Shown here: positions 45,096 through 57,610 of the stretch, one piece after another
Position numbering within the stretch: the first letter of the stretch is position 1
How the letters are laid out: every line of letters begins with the position of its first letter
Assembly: GCF_009905375.1 (NCBI RefSeq)
Contig: NC_133653.1
Location: 87,719,004-87,783,003 of the forward strand
Length of the DNA: 64,000 nucleotides
Direction of reading: 5' to 3'
From: Apium graveolens
Lineage: Eukaryota; Streptophyta; Magnoliopsida; Apiales; Apiaceae
The notes under the pieces: generated by a model
What the model was told of the DNA's origin: nothing
Databases searched by the model: none
The model's input: only the letters and a program-made list of their open reading frames with translations
Program-made: the position numbers and the translations under genes

Positions 45096-47385
45096 TATAA
45101 TATCCCATATTTTCAGATATTATTATTATTATTATTTGGAATTGTTTATGTGATTTTATATGAATTTTAGTGAATTATATGGTAATTGAAGTGATGTTTT
45201 GACTGTTTATATGTGATATTCTTTAAGTATTCTAATTTTTATATGTCCAGAATAAAATATAGATAATTTTGATATTTTTCTGGTAATTTTTGGACTGTTA
45301 TATGATCTTATAATAATTTATGGATTTATTAATTTTTTCTAAATAATTACAAAATTATTTTATAAAGCCGGGAATCATCCAACCTCAACTGTTTTTGCGT
45401 TTTTACAATCCGAAACTCTTCCGAAAACTCTTTCCTAACCTAATCTGGTAATTCCGGACATTTTCCGTGTTTTGACTTTTTCGATCCGGTTTACGGTTTG
45501 ACCCGTGCGCGTCCCGGCGTAAAATTTTCGATATGATAACCATTTCGATAAATCAACAAAACCCGTGTTCTCGAGAGACGAGATATTATTACATTATTTT
45601 CGTATATGTTATTTTATAAAAGCTCGGTTTTGATAATTATCCAAATCTGGTATTAAATTGTAGTGTTTATAGTTACTTAACGGCTAAGTAATCTATTTTT
45701 GGATCGTTTTGTTTAGCGACTAAGCAACTAATTTAACGATCCAAAATGATCCAGAACGAACCAATATTCCGTAAATATGAATAGCCTATTTCTTATTTCA
45801 TTTATTTCGTTTATTCGTTTGCAACCGGTAAAAATACAGTAAATACAGAGAAAAACCTTAGAAACTGATACGTTCCTGAAAATCAAACGCGCAAACGAAG
45901 GCGTTATCGAACTCCGATTCGGACGTGCAGCATATCAAAATGAAGCTCTTGGAATATAAAATCATAATCAATCATCAGTTTTTACCCAAAAATCAAGGTA
46001 TTTTCCTGATTTAATTATTTTAATTCAAATTAATTATGGATTAAAATATGAATTTTTGTTCTTGATGTTGTTTGTGTGATTTGATGCTAGAATCTTGTAG
46101 ATAATCTTGTCATGGTCATTTTGGAATATTATATGACTGATTTGGAGTTCAATAACATGTTCAAATTGTTGTTTGATTCTCAGATTTTAAAATTAGGGTA
46201 ATAGCTATGAATATTTTCAATTGGAAATTGGGCGTTTATTTGTTGGGGGTTATTAGCTTAAATCGATTACACCAATGAATAGATCGTTAAAAAATAAATC
46301 GATTGGTACTGGTGGCTTGAACGGAGGATTCTCGGAATGACTTGGCCGGAAAATAGAGAACGGCGGCGCTGAAACTTTGATCAAGTTTTCCGGTCGATTT
46401 GCTAATTATTTGATAATTTTGATCTTGCAATCGTGTTTCTGGTATCGAGCAAAGTATTTGCTGTTATTTTGATGAATTTCTGAGCATGCTTGCAGTCGCC
46501 GGAAAAACCTTAGTGGCCACAGGGGACGAAGACGGTAAATTGTCGTTTAACCCCTATAGTTTTATTAGTCTTGCATTTGAGTCCCTGAGACTTTAAAAAT
46601 TTTCAAAAACTGGATTTCTGTTTTATTATTTTCAGAAATTATATTTTCTTTTTATAATAATTTCAGAAATTGATTTTTCGATTTTAAAATTTCAAAAATT
46701 CATTATTTATTTTCTGAAAATTATTTTTAATTCTAAAATAAATCTTAATTAATTAATTAATTTTAGTTTTTATTTAATCATTTAATTAGTCAATTAATTT
46801 AAATATTAATTGATTGATTATTTTAATTAGTTATTAATTAATTTTAATTGATTATTTAATTATTTATTTTTTATTTAAAAATTTCGAAAAATAGTTTCGA
46901 GCTTTAAAATATTATTTTAAATTATTTTTCCAGGCTCTATAAGTCTTATAAAATTATTTTTGGGTGTTCGAGCCCTATTATTTAATTATTAAATGAGTCG
47001 GAGACCGTTTTAATTCCGGAAAATGTTCAAAAATTCATAATAAATCAACCGTTCGTCCGTTTAATACGAAACGAACGCCTCTAGACTCAGAAAATATTCT
47101 TCTTTCATTAAAAATACTTTCAAGACCCAAATCCTTTTGTTTCGAAAGGTCGCTTATTTTACAAGTCATTTTGAGTCAATTATTGATCGATAAATCATAT
47201 TTTTAAACCAATTTCCGTTTTAAACGTAGCGACTCGAAGGTTTTGACGAACCGAGGTATGTGTGATATGAATTATGTGATACGTGGCTTATATGATTATG
47301 TGCTATGTGAATTATGTGCGTACATAAGTCATAAGTCTTGTATTTGGCTGTTTTCTTTATGTGTGGGGCTATCGTATGGGTAGAC
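45096..47385 (+). repeat. Chromovirus-type LTR relic, left part
   Basis: Begins TATAATATCCCATATTTTCAG (a decayed TGTAATATCCC start typical of long chromovirus LTRs). It runs without coding potential to the SIRE insertion at 47386, and its reading resumes at 62970 (TAGAC target, then GATAGGATTTTGATGTG). Right limit and orientation are tentative. Confidence 0.55.
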
Positions 47386-48006
47386 TATTAGATATATTTG
47401 ATAATGTCATGTTTAATATAATTTGTGTTTAGTTTTCAGATCTTACTTAATAGGACAAATCAGTACTTAACTGGAAATCAGCACTTATACTGAAGACAGA
47501 ACTTAAGATATCAGAACTTAAGTTATCAGAACTTAAGTTATCAGAAGATATTTATCAGGAGATAATATCAGGATTTAAGATGACTTTCAGATAAGGCAGA
47601 CGGCTGATTGAAAGGAAAGAAGATCGAGACTAAGACAGAAAGAATTATGCATGAAGAAAGAATTCTATGAAGAATAAAATACTTGGAAGAAAAGATAACT
47701 AGTTGATATATTTTAAGAAGCAAAATTATATTCCATATCAATTAGAATTTATCTTGTAACTGTGTAGTATATAAACAAAGGCATAGGATTTACACTATAA
47801 GTGTTATCATTATCGAAGTTATTATTCATTGTAACCCTAGCAGCTCTCGTGATAATTTGTTCATCACTGAGAGAGGACAGTTCCATATTGTAACAGAGTT
47901 TATTGTGTTGAATAACATATGTTTTCTGTTACTTGAGTTCTTATATTCGATTTGATTGTAGTAAACACTGTATTCAACCCCCTTCTACAGTGTGTGTGAC
48001 CTAACA
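47386..48006 (+). repeat. 5' LTR of the SIRE-type element
   Basis: Starts TATTAGATATA where the partner LTR has TGTTAGATATA, so the terminal TG is mutated. TATA box GTATATAAAC near 47767; ends GACCTAACA. Confidence 0.95.
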
Positions 48007-48008
48007 AG

Positions 48009-48020
48009 TGGTATCAGAGC
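48009..48020 (+). other. Initiator-Met tRNA primer binding site
   Basis: TGGTATCAGAGC two bases after the 5' LTR; the standard copia primer site. Confidence 0.92.
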
Positions 48021-48062
48021 AGACCTGTTAACATACATACAGTTTAAGATCCATAAACAATC

Positions 48063-50385
48063 ATGTCTGAAGAAGAAACTCCAACCAAGCCCACCAAAAC
48101 TGAAGAACCTCCAAAAACCATAACCCATAGTCGATATGAGACTATAAGAGTTCCCATGTTGAAACCTTGTGAGTATTCCATATGGAAAGTGAAGATGGCT
48201 ATGTTTCTGGAAGCTACAGATCCAGAATATCTCGACAGGATTATTGAAGGACCACATATGCCAACCAAACTCTTTGTGGAAGTTGCAAGTCAGCCAGCAA
48301 AGTCTGTACTAAAGGAGAAAAGTGATTACACTGTTGAAGATATCTCATCGATTGCAAATGATGCAAAGGTAAGACACTTGCTGCATAGTGCCAATAATGT
48401 CATGTCAAACAGGGTAATTCAATGCAAGACTGCAAAAGAGATTTGTGATGCTTTGAAAATAAGGTGTCGGGGAACTGATTCAATCAAGAAGAACAGGAAG
48501 ACTATACTCACTCAAGAGTATGAGCACTTTGACTCAAAGCCCGATGAGTCATTAACTGATTTATATGACAGATTTGTCAAACTCTTGAATGATTTGTCAC
48601 TAGTTGACAAAGAGTATGATATTGAAGATTCAAATCTTAAATTCCTGTTAGCTCTTCCTGAAAGATGGGATTTGAAGGCCACAATAATAAGAGACAACTA
48701 TAATCTTGATGAAACAACTCTTGATGAAATTTATGGGATGCTCAAGACTCATGAACTTGAGATGGAACAAAGAAGCAAGAGGAATGGAAGAAAGTCAAGG
48801 ACAATTGCTTTTGTGGCTGAGGAGGAAAGTCCTAAAGTTGCTGCCTCAAAGAAAGGTAAGGGAAAGGCTCTCATCACAAAGTCTGATATTGAGTCATCAA
48901 GTTCTGATAGTGATGATGATTCAGAAACTGAAAGTATACCTGAGATGGACCCTGATGAGGAGATGATAAAGTTGTGTGCTCTTATGGTGAAAGGAATCAC
49001 AAAGATTGCATACAGGAAATTCAGGAGAGGAAAGAAGTTTTCCAGGAAAGGTGCAAGCTCTGATAAGAAAGGTTTCAGAAAATCTGAAGGCAAAGGAGGA
49101 AAATCTGACAGAGGAGATTACTCAAATGTTAAATGCTACAACTGTGGTGAGAAAGGCCACATATCTCCTGATTGCAGAAAAGGGAAGAGTGACAAAGGCA
49201 AGGCTCTTGTCACAAAGAAGAAAAGCTGGTCAGATGTTTTAGATTCTGAGGATGAGGAAAACTATACCTTGATGGCAATTGCTGATAGCAGTTCTGATAC
49301 TGCTGACTTAAAGGTACCTCAAACTACTTATGCCTTTCATACTGATGATATTACTGAGTTGAGAAGATATCTTAAGACCATGTTCATTAGTTATAAAGAT
49401 CAAACTTTAAAATGTGAAAGATTAACTTCTGAAAATCTTGCTTATAAAAAAGAGGAATGATTATTTAGAAAAAGAGTTAGTCATGTTCCATCAAACTCAG
49501 AAAGATAGAGATGATGCCTTTTATGTTAGGGATGAAGTGCTAAAAATGAATGAATCTCTAAAAACTGAGTTAGAAAAGGGAAGAGAGATTATCAGGACTT
49601 GGACTAACTCTGGTAAAGCAACTCAGCATATTCTTAGTAGTGGAAACTGGAAAGAGGGCTTAGGTTATGGAGATGATAAGAACTGTAAGGCAACTGTAGA
49701 AACTGAGCCTATAGTTGTTAAACAAAAACCAAAGGTAAATCCTGTTAAGTTTGTAACTGCAAAGTCTGATATTGAGAAATCAGAAGTTAAGGAGAAAGTA
49801 ACTTCTGACAAACCTAAACAGGATAAGCCAACTGAAGTTAACATATGCTTAATGACTAAGAAGCAGCTTAAACATAAGCTGAAAGATGTTAAGAATGTAA
49901 ACAAGGTAAAGCCACCTAGGAAAAATAGGAATGGAAAGAAAGGTGTGAACAAAAGAAACAATTATAAGCCTGTTCCTAATGCTCCTAGAAAAACATGTCA
50001 TAACTATGGAAACTCTAACCATCTGGCTTCTTTTTGCAGGAAAAATAAGAACATAAACTCCTTACCTTCAAAGTCAGGAGTTAAGAGTCAGTCTGTTAGA
50101 TATAAGCCACAAAATCCTTGTTTTCATTGTGGTAGTTTATGGCATTCCATTTATACTTGTAAGGAATATCATAGTTTGTACTATGATTATTATCAAATAA
50201 AACCTTCTGTAAAGAAAGTTAGCATTATTCCTTCGAGTGTAAGTTCTGATACAAAGTCTGATATTGCAAATTCTGATAAGAAAACTGTTAACATAAACTC
50301 TGATGATAAATCCGCTGCAAATGTTAACAAACTTAAAACGGCCAAAGGATCCAAGCAAGTCTGGGTCCTTAAAACTAATCATTAG
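48063..50385 (+). pseudogene. gag of the SIRE-type element
   Basis: The ATG at 48063 begins MSEEETPTKPTKTEEPP. The N-terminal half is the copia gag domain (YSIWKVKMAMFLEATDPEYL, LTDLYDRFVKLLNDLSL, LLALPERWDLKA). A CCHC knuckle CYNCGEKGHISPDC lies near 49136. A frameshift in the A6 run at 49446-49451 ends the first frame at 49460. The second frame continues (NDYLEKELVMFHQTQKDRDD) with two further knuckle-like clusters (CHNYGNSNHLASFC, CFHCGSLWHSIYTC) and stops at TAG 50383-50385. That is in frame with the protease start, with another TGA at 50392. Gag packages the RNA. The extra cysteine clusters and length are usual for this lineage. Confidence 0.88.
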
Positions 50386-50397
50386 TGGTCTTTGTGA

Positions 50398-51989
50398 TTG
50401 CAGGGCAACAGGAAAAACATCCTAGTTCTGGACAGTGGATGTTCAGGACATATGACTGGAAATAAAGCCCTGCTATCAGACTTTGTGGAGAAAGCTGGCC
50501 CAGGTGTTTCTTATGGAGATGGAAATATTGGAAAAACTCTGGAATATGGCAATATCAATCTTGGGAATGTCATCATTGAAAAAGTAGCTCTGGTCTCAGG
50601 ACTTAAACATAATCTGCTGAGTGTGAGTCAAATCTGTGACAGAGGTTATTATGTGGATTTCTTTGAAGAACACTGTGAAATTGTAAGCAAATCTACAGGC
50701 AAAGTTGTTCTGAAAGGATACAGGCATGGTAACATTTATGAAGTTAAGCTTTCAACAAGTACTGATGGTTCTGCAATTTGTCTGTTAAGTAGAGCATCAA
50801 TTGAAGAAAGCTGGGATTGGCACAAGAAACTCTCTCATTTAAATTTTAACAATATAAATGAACTAGTCAAGAAAGATCTTGTGAGAGGACTGCCAAAATC
50901 AGTATTTGCTCCTGATGGCCTTTGTGATTTATGTCAGAAGGAAAAAAAAAATCTTCATTCAAGAGCACGACTGAATCATCAATTCTTGAGCCTTATCACC
51001 TACTACATGTTGATCTATTTGGTCCAGTGAATGTCATGTCTATTGCAAAGAAGAAATATGTTATGGTCATAGTGGATGAGTTCACCAGATACACATGGGT
51101 GTATTTCTTGCACACAAAAAGTGAAACTGCATCTATCTTGATTGATCATGTCAAGAAACTAGATAAATTGGTCAAAGATTCTGTGAAGATCATAAGAAGT
51201 GATAATCGCACTGAGTTCAAGAATTTGATCATGGAAGAGTTCTGCAAAGACCATGGAATAAAGCAGGAATTTTCTGCTCCTGGAACTCCACAGCAAAATG
51301 GAGTTGTTGAAAGAAAGAATAGAACTCTTATTGAAGTTGCACGAACTATGCTTGATGAAGCAAAGCTACCAACCTACTTTTGGGCTGAAGCTGTGCAAAC
51401 TGCTTGTTTTACTCAGAATGCAACACTTATCAACAAGCATGGAAAAACACCATGTGAGATGGTAAAGAAAAAGAAGCCATATCTGAAGTATTTTCATGTA
51501 TTTGGATGCAAGTGTTTTGTTCTTAAGACTCATCCTGAACAGCTATCCAAATTTGATCTAAAAGCTGATGAAGGAATTTTTGTTGGATATCCACTTTCTA
51601 CAAAAGCCTTCAGAGTCTACAATTTAAGAATAAGTGTTGTCATGGAATATATCAATATCTCTTTTGATGATAAGAAGATTACTGGACTTGAAGATTTCAA
51701 TGATCATGATCAGCTGAGATTCAAAAATGAAGTTTTAAGTTCTGATTCTGTAAATCCTGACACTCTAAATCCTGATACTGCAAACTCTAATGGATTAAAC
51801 TCTGATGTCATTGAAACTGTGGTGAGTATGCCTAAGGAAGATGCACCTGTGCAGAGGGAGCATACTGAAGATCCTACCACATCTCAAGAAGCATCAGAAT
51901 CTACAACAGGCTCTTCAAGTTCTGATTCATCAAGTTCTGATGGGCCAAGTTACGATAATTCTGGAAACTCATGTTCTGATATTTCTTGA
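50398..51989 (+). pseudogene. Protease and integrase of the SIRE-type element
   Basis: The protease active site LDSGCSGHMTG is followed by the gag-pre-integrase zinc region (WDWHKKLSHLNFNNINEL, CDLCQ). An A10 run at 50942-50951 shifts the frame, and integrase continues in the frame opening at 50931. Core motifs are HVDLFGPVN, IIRSDNRTEF (the usual DNG is DNR here) and QQNGVVERKNR. A serine/aspartate-rich tail ends at TGA 51987-51989, after which the same frame goes on toward RT (51990-52271) until TAG 52269, where TGG is the likely ancestor. Two stops and a frameshift block translation. Confidence 0.88.
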
Positions 51990-52271
51990 AACTCAAATTC
52001 TGAAGGATCCAACTCAGAGAGCATAATTTCAGGGGGAGCATCAGAAAATGTTGATGGAGACAGCATGGATAATGGGGGAGCATCCAGTTCTAAAGAGAAC
52101 CTTCCATCTGCAAGGAAGTGGACTAAAGCACATACACCTGACTTAATTATTGGAAATCCTGATGCAGGTGTCAGAACTAGAACAGCTACATCAAATGAAT
52201 GTCTCTATCATTCTTTTCTTTCTCAGACTGAACCAAAGAAAGTGGAAGAAGCTCTTCAAGATGCTGATTAG

Positions 52272-53768
52272 GTGCAAGTAATGCAAGAAGAGTTAAATGA
52301 ATTTGAAAGAAATAAAGTCTGGACCCTAGTGCCCAGACCAAAGAACAGGTTTGTTGTTGGTACAAAGTGGGTGTTTAGAAACAAAACTGATAGTGATTGC
52401 ATAATTATAAGGAATAAAGTAAGGCTGGTTGCAAAAGGATACTCTCAACCGGAGGGAATTGATTATGATGAAACATTTGCACCAGTTGCTAGATTGGAAG
52501 CCATAAGGATATTTTTGGCTTATGCTGCTCACAAGAAGTTTAAAGTCTTTCAAATGGATGTGAAAAGTGCTTTTCTTAATGGAGAATTGGAAGAGGAAGT
52601 ATATGTTGAACAACCTCCAGGCTTTGTAGATCCCAAATTTCCCAATCATGTCTACAGGCTTGATAAAGCACTTTATGGCCTTAAGCAAGCTCCAAGAGCA
52701 TGGTATGAGACTTTGGCTCAGTTTCTTCTGGAAAGTGGATTTAACAGAGGGACTATTGACAAAATACTGTTCTACCTCAACCATGGAAAGGACTTACTTT
52801 TGGTGCAAATATATGTTGATGATATCATTTTTGGTTCTACAAATGACAGAATTTATAGGAAGTTTGTCAAGCTGATGCAGTCAAGATATCAAATGAGCAT
52901 GATGGGAGAACTTAACTATTTTATGGGCCTTCAAGTCAAGCAGAATGAAGGAGGGACTTTTATTTGTCAATCTAAGTACATCAGAAATTTGTTGAAAAAG
53001 TTTAGAATGCAAGATTGTTCAAGTGCATCCACTCCTATGACCACTGCAACTAAGTTGGATAAGGATACTGGTAAATCAGTAGATATTACTGATTATAGAG
53101 GTATGATTGGTTCACTACTCTATCTAACTGCAAGTAGACCTGATATCATGTATGCTACCTGTCTTTGTGCAAGATTTCAAGCAGATCCAAGAGAACCTCA
53201 CTTAACAGCTGTGAAAAGAATTTTCAAGTACCTTAAGGGTAGAGATGATCTGGAATTGTGGTATCCTAGAGAATCAGACTTTAAGCTAATAGGTTACTCA
53301 TATGCAGATTTTGCAGGATGCAAAATTGACTGGAAAAGCACAAGTGGAAGTTGCCAATTTTTTGGAGGCAGATTGGTTTCTTGGTTTAGCAAGAAACAGA
53401 AGTCAATTTCCATATCAACTGCAGAAGCAGAATACATTGTTGCAGGAAGCTGTTATACACAGATTCTTTGGATGAAGAATCAGTTACTGGATTATGGGTT
53501 AGACTTTTCTAAAATCCCTATTTACTGTGATAATCAAAGTGCTATTGCTATGATAGGTAATCCAGTTCAACACTCAATGACAAAGCACATCAGCATTATG
53601 TACCACTTCATACGGGAACATGTGGATGAAGGTACAGTGGAATTGTATTTTGTTCCAACAGATCAACAACTAGCAGATATCTTCACAAAACCACTGTGTG
53701 AAGCTACTTTTACAAGATTGGTAAATGAACTTGGAATGGTTTCAGGTTCTTTCTCTAAATCTGCTTAG
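52272..53768 (+). pseudogene. Reverse transcriptase and RNase H of the SIRE-type element
   Basis: An open frame of 498 codons. RT motifs: [78 protein letters not shown] and the catalytic [11 protein letters not shown]. RNase H follows ([38 protein letters not shown]), ending [15 protein letters not shown]. This part looks intact but lies behind the upstream stops. The codon after RNase H is TAG followed by TTTATG, unlike the read-through context reported for the soybean SIRE1 env-like ORF. Confidence 0.92.
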
Positions 53769-55281
53769 TTTATGTTCTGATATATCAGATTTTATGATCA
53801 GTATTTACAAATATTACTATCTTTGTGTATTCCGTGCTTAAATTGAAAATCGCTTAAGTACTGATTGTTGTCTGATGTGAATTTCTAAACTCTGATAGTG
53901 ATATGAATGTTTCTGTGACTATTCAATCCAATAAGGATAACTGTGCTAGATGCTGACCTAGTAGTCTTTAATATACTAAAGATCCCATGTTTGAAGTAAT
54001 TGTTTATGTGGAAATCTTTAACACAAGCAAATTCTGATATTGAGCTTAGTTAAGTTTACTTTGTGTATCTTATTACTAAGTCAAAAACTAGAATAATGCT
54101 TCTTATCTGTTAAGTTCTGTTGTTCGTAAATCTTATGGATTACTAAGTGCTGATAAGCCTCACTTATCAAAAGAAAAAGAAAAGAAAAGAAATAAAAATC
54201 AGGTACTCCTTTGAGATATAGAGTAAAAATGTGGAAGGGAAGACCCAAGTGCATTGCTGGTATTAAGTAATATGCATTAGAAAAGCAAAATAAAAATTTC
54301 TTGGTGACTTTTCACACTCTATGATTACTGGAGAAATACTCTGATAGCAGCATAAATTCTGATAAGCAGTCGTGACTCACTTACACTGAGAAGCCACTGT
54401 AAAATAGAATTTCAAAAGATGCATAAAATGAGCACAAAACAGTTGAGGTGGACTCATGCATGAACTCATTCTAAAGTAGACTTCAGAATAATGACAGATT
54501 TTGAGTAAAGTTCTTAGTTATGCCTTATTTCTAAGATGCACTGAAGTGAATCAGACTTTACTCTTTGTCTGATATTTAGCTTAATGCACACACTTACACT
54601 CCATATGAATGATGAAAATTACTGTGGTGATAAATGTTGTTTTAGATGAACAGTTTATGTCTCAGATTGCATAAATTTTGAGGACAAGTTCTGATGGAAG
54701 TTCTGATAATTAAGTTATGATGAAACCATATCAGTATTTGTGTAAAGAATTACAGGGATAAACATTCACTTTTCGAGTTAAGGAGCCATATTCTGATGAC
54801 TTTTAAATCCTGATAATAATCAAGTTTTGATGCTGACGTGGCAGTATTTATTTACTTGGTTTATTTTTGGTCATTACTTAAACGATAATATTTTTACAGT
54901 ATATTGGTTAACGTGAGATAAAACGGTCATAATCAGTATGGGTTAGTGGTTAACGTGTATGTCCTGAAAAACTACATGTGCATGGTAATTATTGCTTATT
55001 TTACTTGCCCATTAACTCTTTTTCTAATCGTTTACTGAATGTTCACATGGTGCCAGGTGTAAAGTGTATCCCATGCTTCAAAAATACAAATGTTGAGTGG
55101 AGAGAGTATATATATGAGACATAAAATATTTACTAATCTTTTACTTACTTTTCTATTCTAAATCTCTTTTACTCTCTCTCTCTCTCTCTCTCTCTCTTTT
55201 ATTTTCTGAAGTTGTTTTTCTCTCAGGACTTTTTACAAACACTTTGCAAACATTCTCTTATTCACTTAATTTCTTACAGAG
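53769..55281 (+). other. Spacer between pol and ORF3 of the SIRE-type element
   Basis: 1.5 kb without coding potential, rich in 'ttctgat' words. Near its end are a TATA-like TATATATATGAG (55108) and a CT microsatellite (55168-55198). A 3' splice-site-like sequence TAATTTCTTACAG (55267-55279) lies two bases before the ORF3 ATG. These would allow ORF3 expression from an internal promoter or a spliced RNA (inference). Confidence 0.6.
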
Positions 55282-57610
55282 ATGGAACCAAAAGACGTAA
55301 TTTTTGATGGAGCTAAGTTTGTTCCTAATAACTTCTCCGCTATTCTTAGCAAGTCAGAAGCCCCATCAGAACTTCACTTTATTCAGGACTTTCTTGCTAG
55401 TTCTGATATTGGGTACGCTCTGACCGAACCTGATGCAGTCTCTGGTACTCAAGTACTGGAGTTTTGGATAAGCGGAGTATATGATGATGGTGGTGCTCAA
55501 GGGACCTCAAGTATTATTTTTTCATCAGGGGAGGATGAGCATGTCTTGACATTGGCTACGGTTTGACAAGCACTGCAGCTGCCTGAGAACTGTGTTTATT
55601 CTACTGTTGAAGAGCCAGATCTTCAAAACATGATGGCCAGTCTGTGGTATGAGAGGACATTGGCCAAGCTGGGTCAGTTGAAGAGATCCTACATAAGGAG
55701 GGAATGGAGTTTCTTCTTTGACTGCATAACCAAAGCTTTTGCAAACAAATGTTCTAATTTCGATGCAATCCCCATATTCAGCCAACAAATCGGGTATGCT
55801 CTCATAAATCAAACTGATTTTGATTATACAAGTGTTGTCTTAGGTTTTATTGGGGATAGAATGACAGAAGACAGAAATACTGTTTACTTTGCTAGATTCT
55901 GTCAGCTTATCTATAGTTTTTGTTGTGATGATAAGCCCCAATCAGCTAGTGAATTAATTTCATCATTCAGACTAGCTAAAAGAGCTTTTAATGACATATT
56001 ATCTTCTGATAATAAGAAGGCTGTGTTACGACCCCTCCTAGTTACTTTATCTGTCAAACAAGCCTTAATACGATCCAGTTAAATACACTGAACTATATCA
56101 TGATGTCCAACCATCAGAACCTCATCCATCAGCACCTACCACCTCTACACAAACACCTCAAACTTCTCAACCTCAACCTTCAGATCCTACAGTGAAGCCT
56201 TCATCTTCCAAACCCAAGAGGACTAAGAAATTACCTCAGCCTCAACAGAAGAGAAGGACAATTATTCTGCGAGATGAATCAGATACTGAGGAACAGGTTT
56301 CCATATCAGATTCTGTTGTTGTAGAAGCTTAGAAGGTTTCTTCTCAGAAAGATACTGTAACTAGGAGTTCTAGGCCCCTCAAAAGGCTTAGAAAGTTAAA
56401 TTCTGATGATAAAGCTCCTACAGTGTCTCCACCATTGAAGAAATTAAAGAAATAGAGAGCTCAAAGGGACATAGTTGAGTCAGATTCGGAGGATGTAGTG
56501 GAAGCAGCTAAGGAAGGGGATCAGGAATCTCTGATCTCAACGGAACCAATTGTTATTGAATCACTTCCTTCTGCACAACTAGAAACTGCTCAAGACAGAA
56601 TGCCTATACCTCCTATGTCACCTATAGTTGATCCAGTACATACTGAAGAACCAGGTACAAGTGCTGAAATTGATGTTCATAACTTGATTGTGCCTGAGGT
56701 TTTGTACTTGGAAGCTCCACCAATTCAGCTCACTCCACCAACAACATCAATTTTGGATGTTGATCAGAACCTGGCTGCAGATCAGAATTTAGAGGATGAT
56801 GTTGAAGCCTCTATAGCCTCACATACTGCTATTTTATCAGAGGATGTTGATACTGCAGGATCTACAAGTTCTGATGCTGCCAATGAAGAAACTACTGGTG
56901 AAGCTGCTGCTAATTTAGATGCTGATGCAGCTGGTCCATCAGGACATGCACCTCAACAAACCGTTAATAAAGCTGATTTAGTCAAGAAGTTTGTTACAGG
57001 GGAAGCACCAGTACCTTGGAGTGAAACTTCTAGAGGAAAGGAGTGGACTAAAGAATGGAACACAGTTAGTTTTGTTCCTTCTGAAAAGATTCTTGCTGAG
57101 CATCTGGTAAAAGCTGATGAAATGATGTTAAATGATGATTTCAAGGCACAGTTGAGAGTTACTACATCGAGTACTAGGCACCTTCAAGGTCAACACTCGA
57201 CAACTCATGCCAAGGTGAATAAAATTCAAGAAACTTTGATCCAGCAAGATATGAATGTGAAACTTGAAAAGAACAGATTTTTCAAGCCAGCCTTTGACAA
57301 AATTGCCTACATTGAGAAAACTCAGGAGAAGCAACAAACTCAAATTGCAGAAATTCTGAAGAATCAAGCTTCTCACCAAAATTAACTCAATGAGATCCAA
57401 TCCTCAGTGGAATTGCTTGTCTCTCTTCTTTTACCTGCTGATGCCAAAAAGGGGGAGAAAGTGATTAAGTCCAAATGCAAATATATTCAGACACTGAAAG
57501 GAAAGGATGATAGAAATGATGACCAGGGAAACTCTAACAAGGGTAGAGGTCAAGGTCAAGGCAAAGGATTTTCATCAAGTAAATCTAGAATTACATGTCA
57601 AGGAACAAGA
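55282..57610 (+). pseudogene. ORF3 of the SIRE-type element, 5' part
   Basis: Starts MEPKDVIFDGAKFVPNNF. A conserved-looking globular region (FWISGVYDDGGAQGTSS, LKRSYIRREWSFFFDCITKA, AIPIFSQQIGYALINQ) is followed by a proline/glutamine and lysine-rich low-complexity linker (PQPQQKRRT), an acidic stretch, a coiled-coil-like part near 57200-57400 and a glycine-rich GRGQGQGKG. No signal peptide or membrane segment is seen, so it does not look like an envelope protein. Stops: TGA 55564, TAG 56330, TAG 56453, TAA 57383. Frameshift near 56083. The frame resumes after the solo LTR at 60800. Function unknown; such long ORFs downstream of pol occur in SIRE/Maximus elements. Confidence 0.75.

Noticed and set aside
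55282..56082. ORF3 start as a host gene
   Set aside because: It lies between the LTRs of the SIRE-type element, in the place expected for that lineage's extra ORF, and has no independent gene context.
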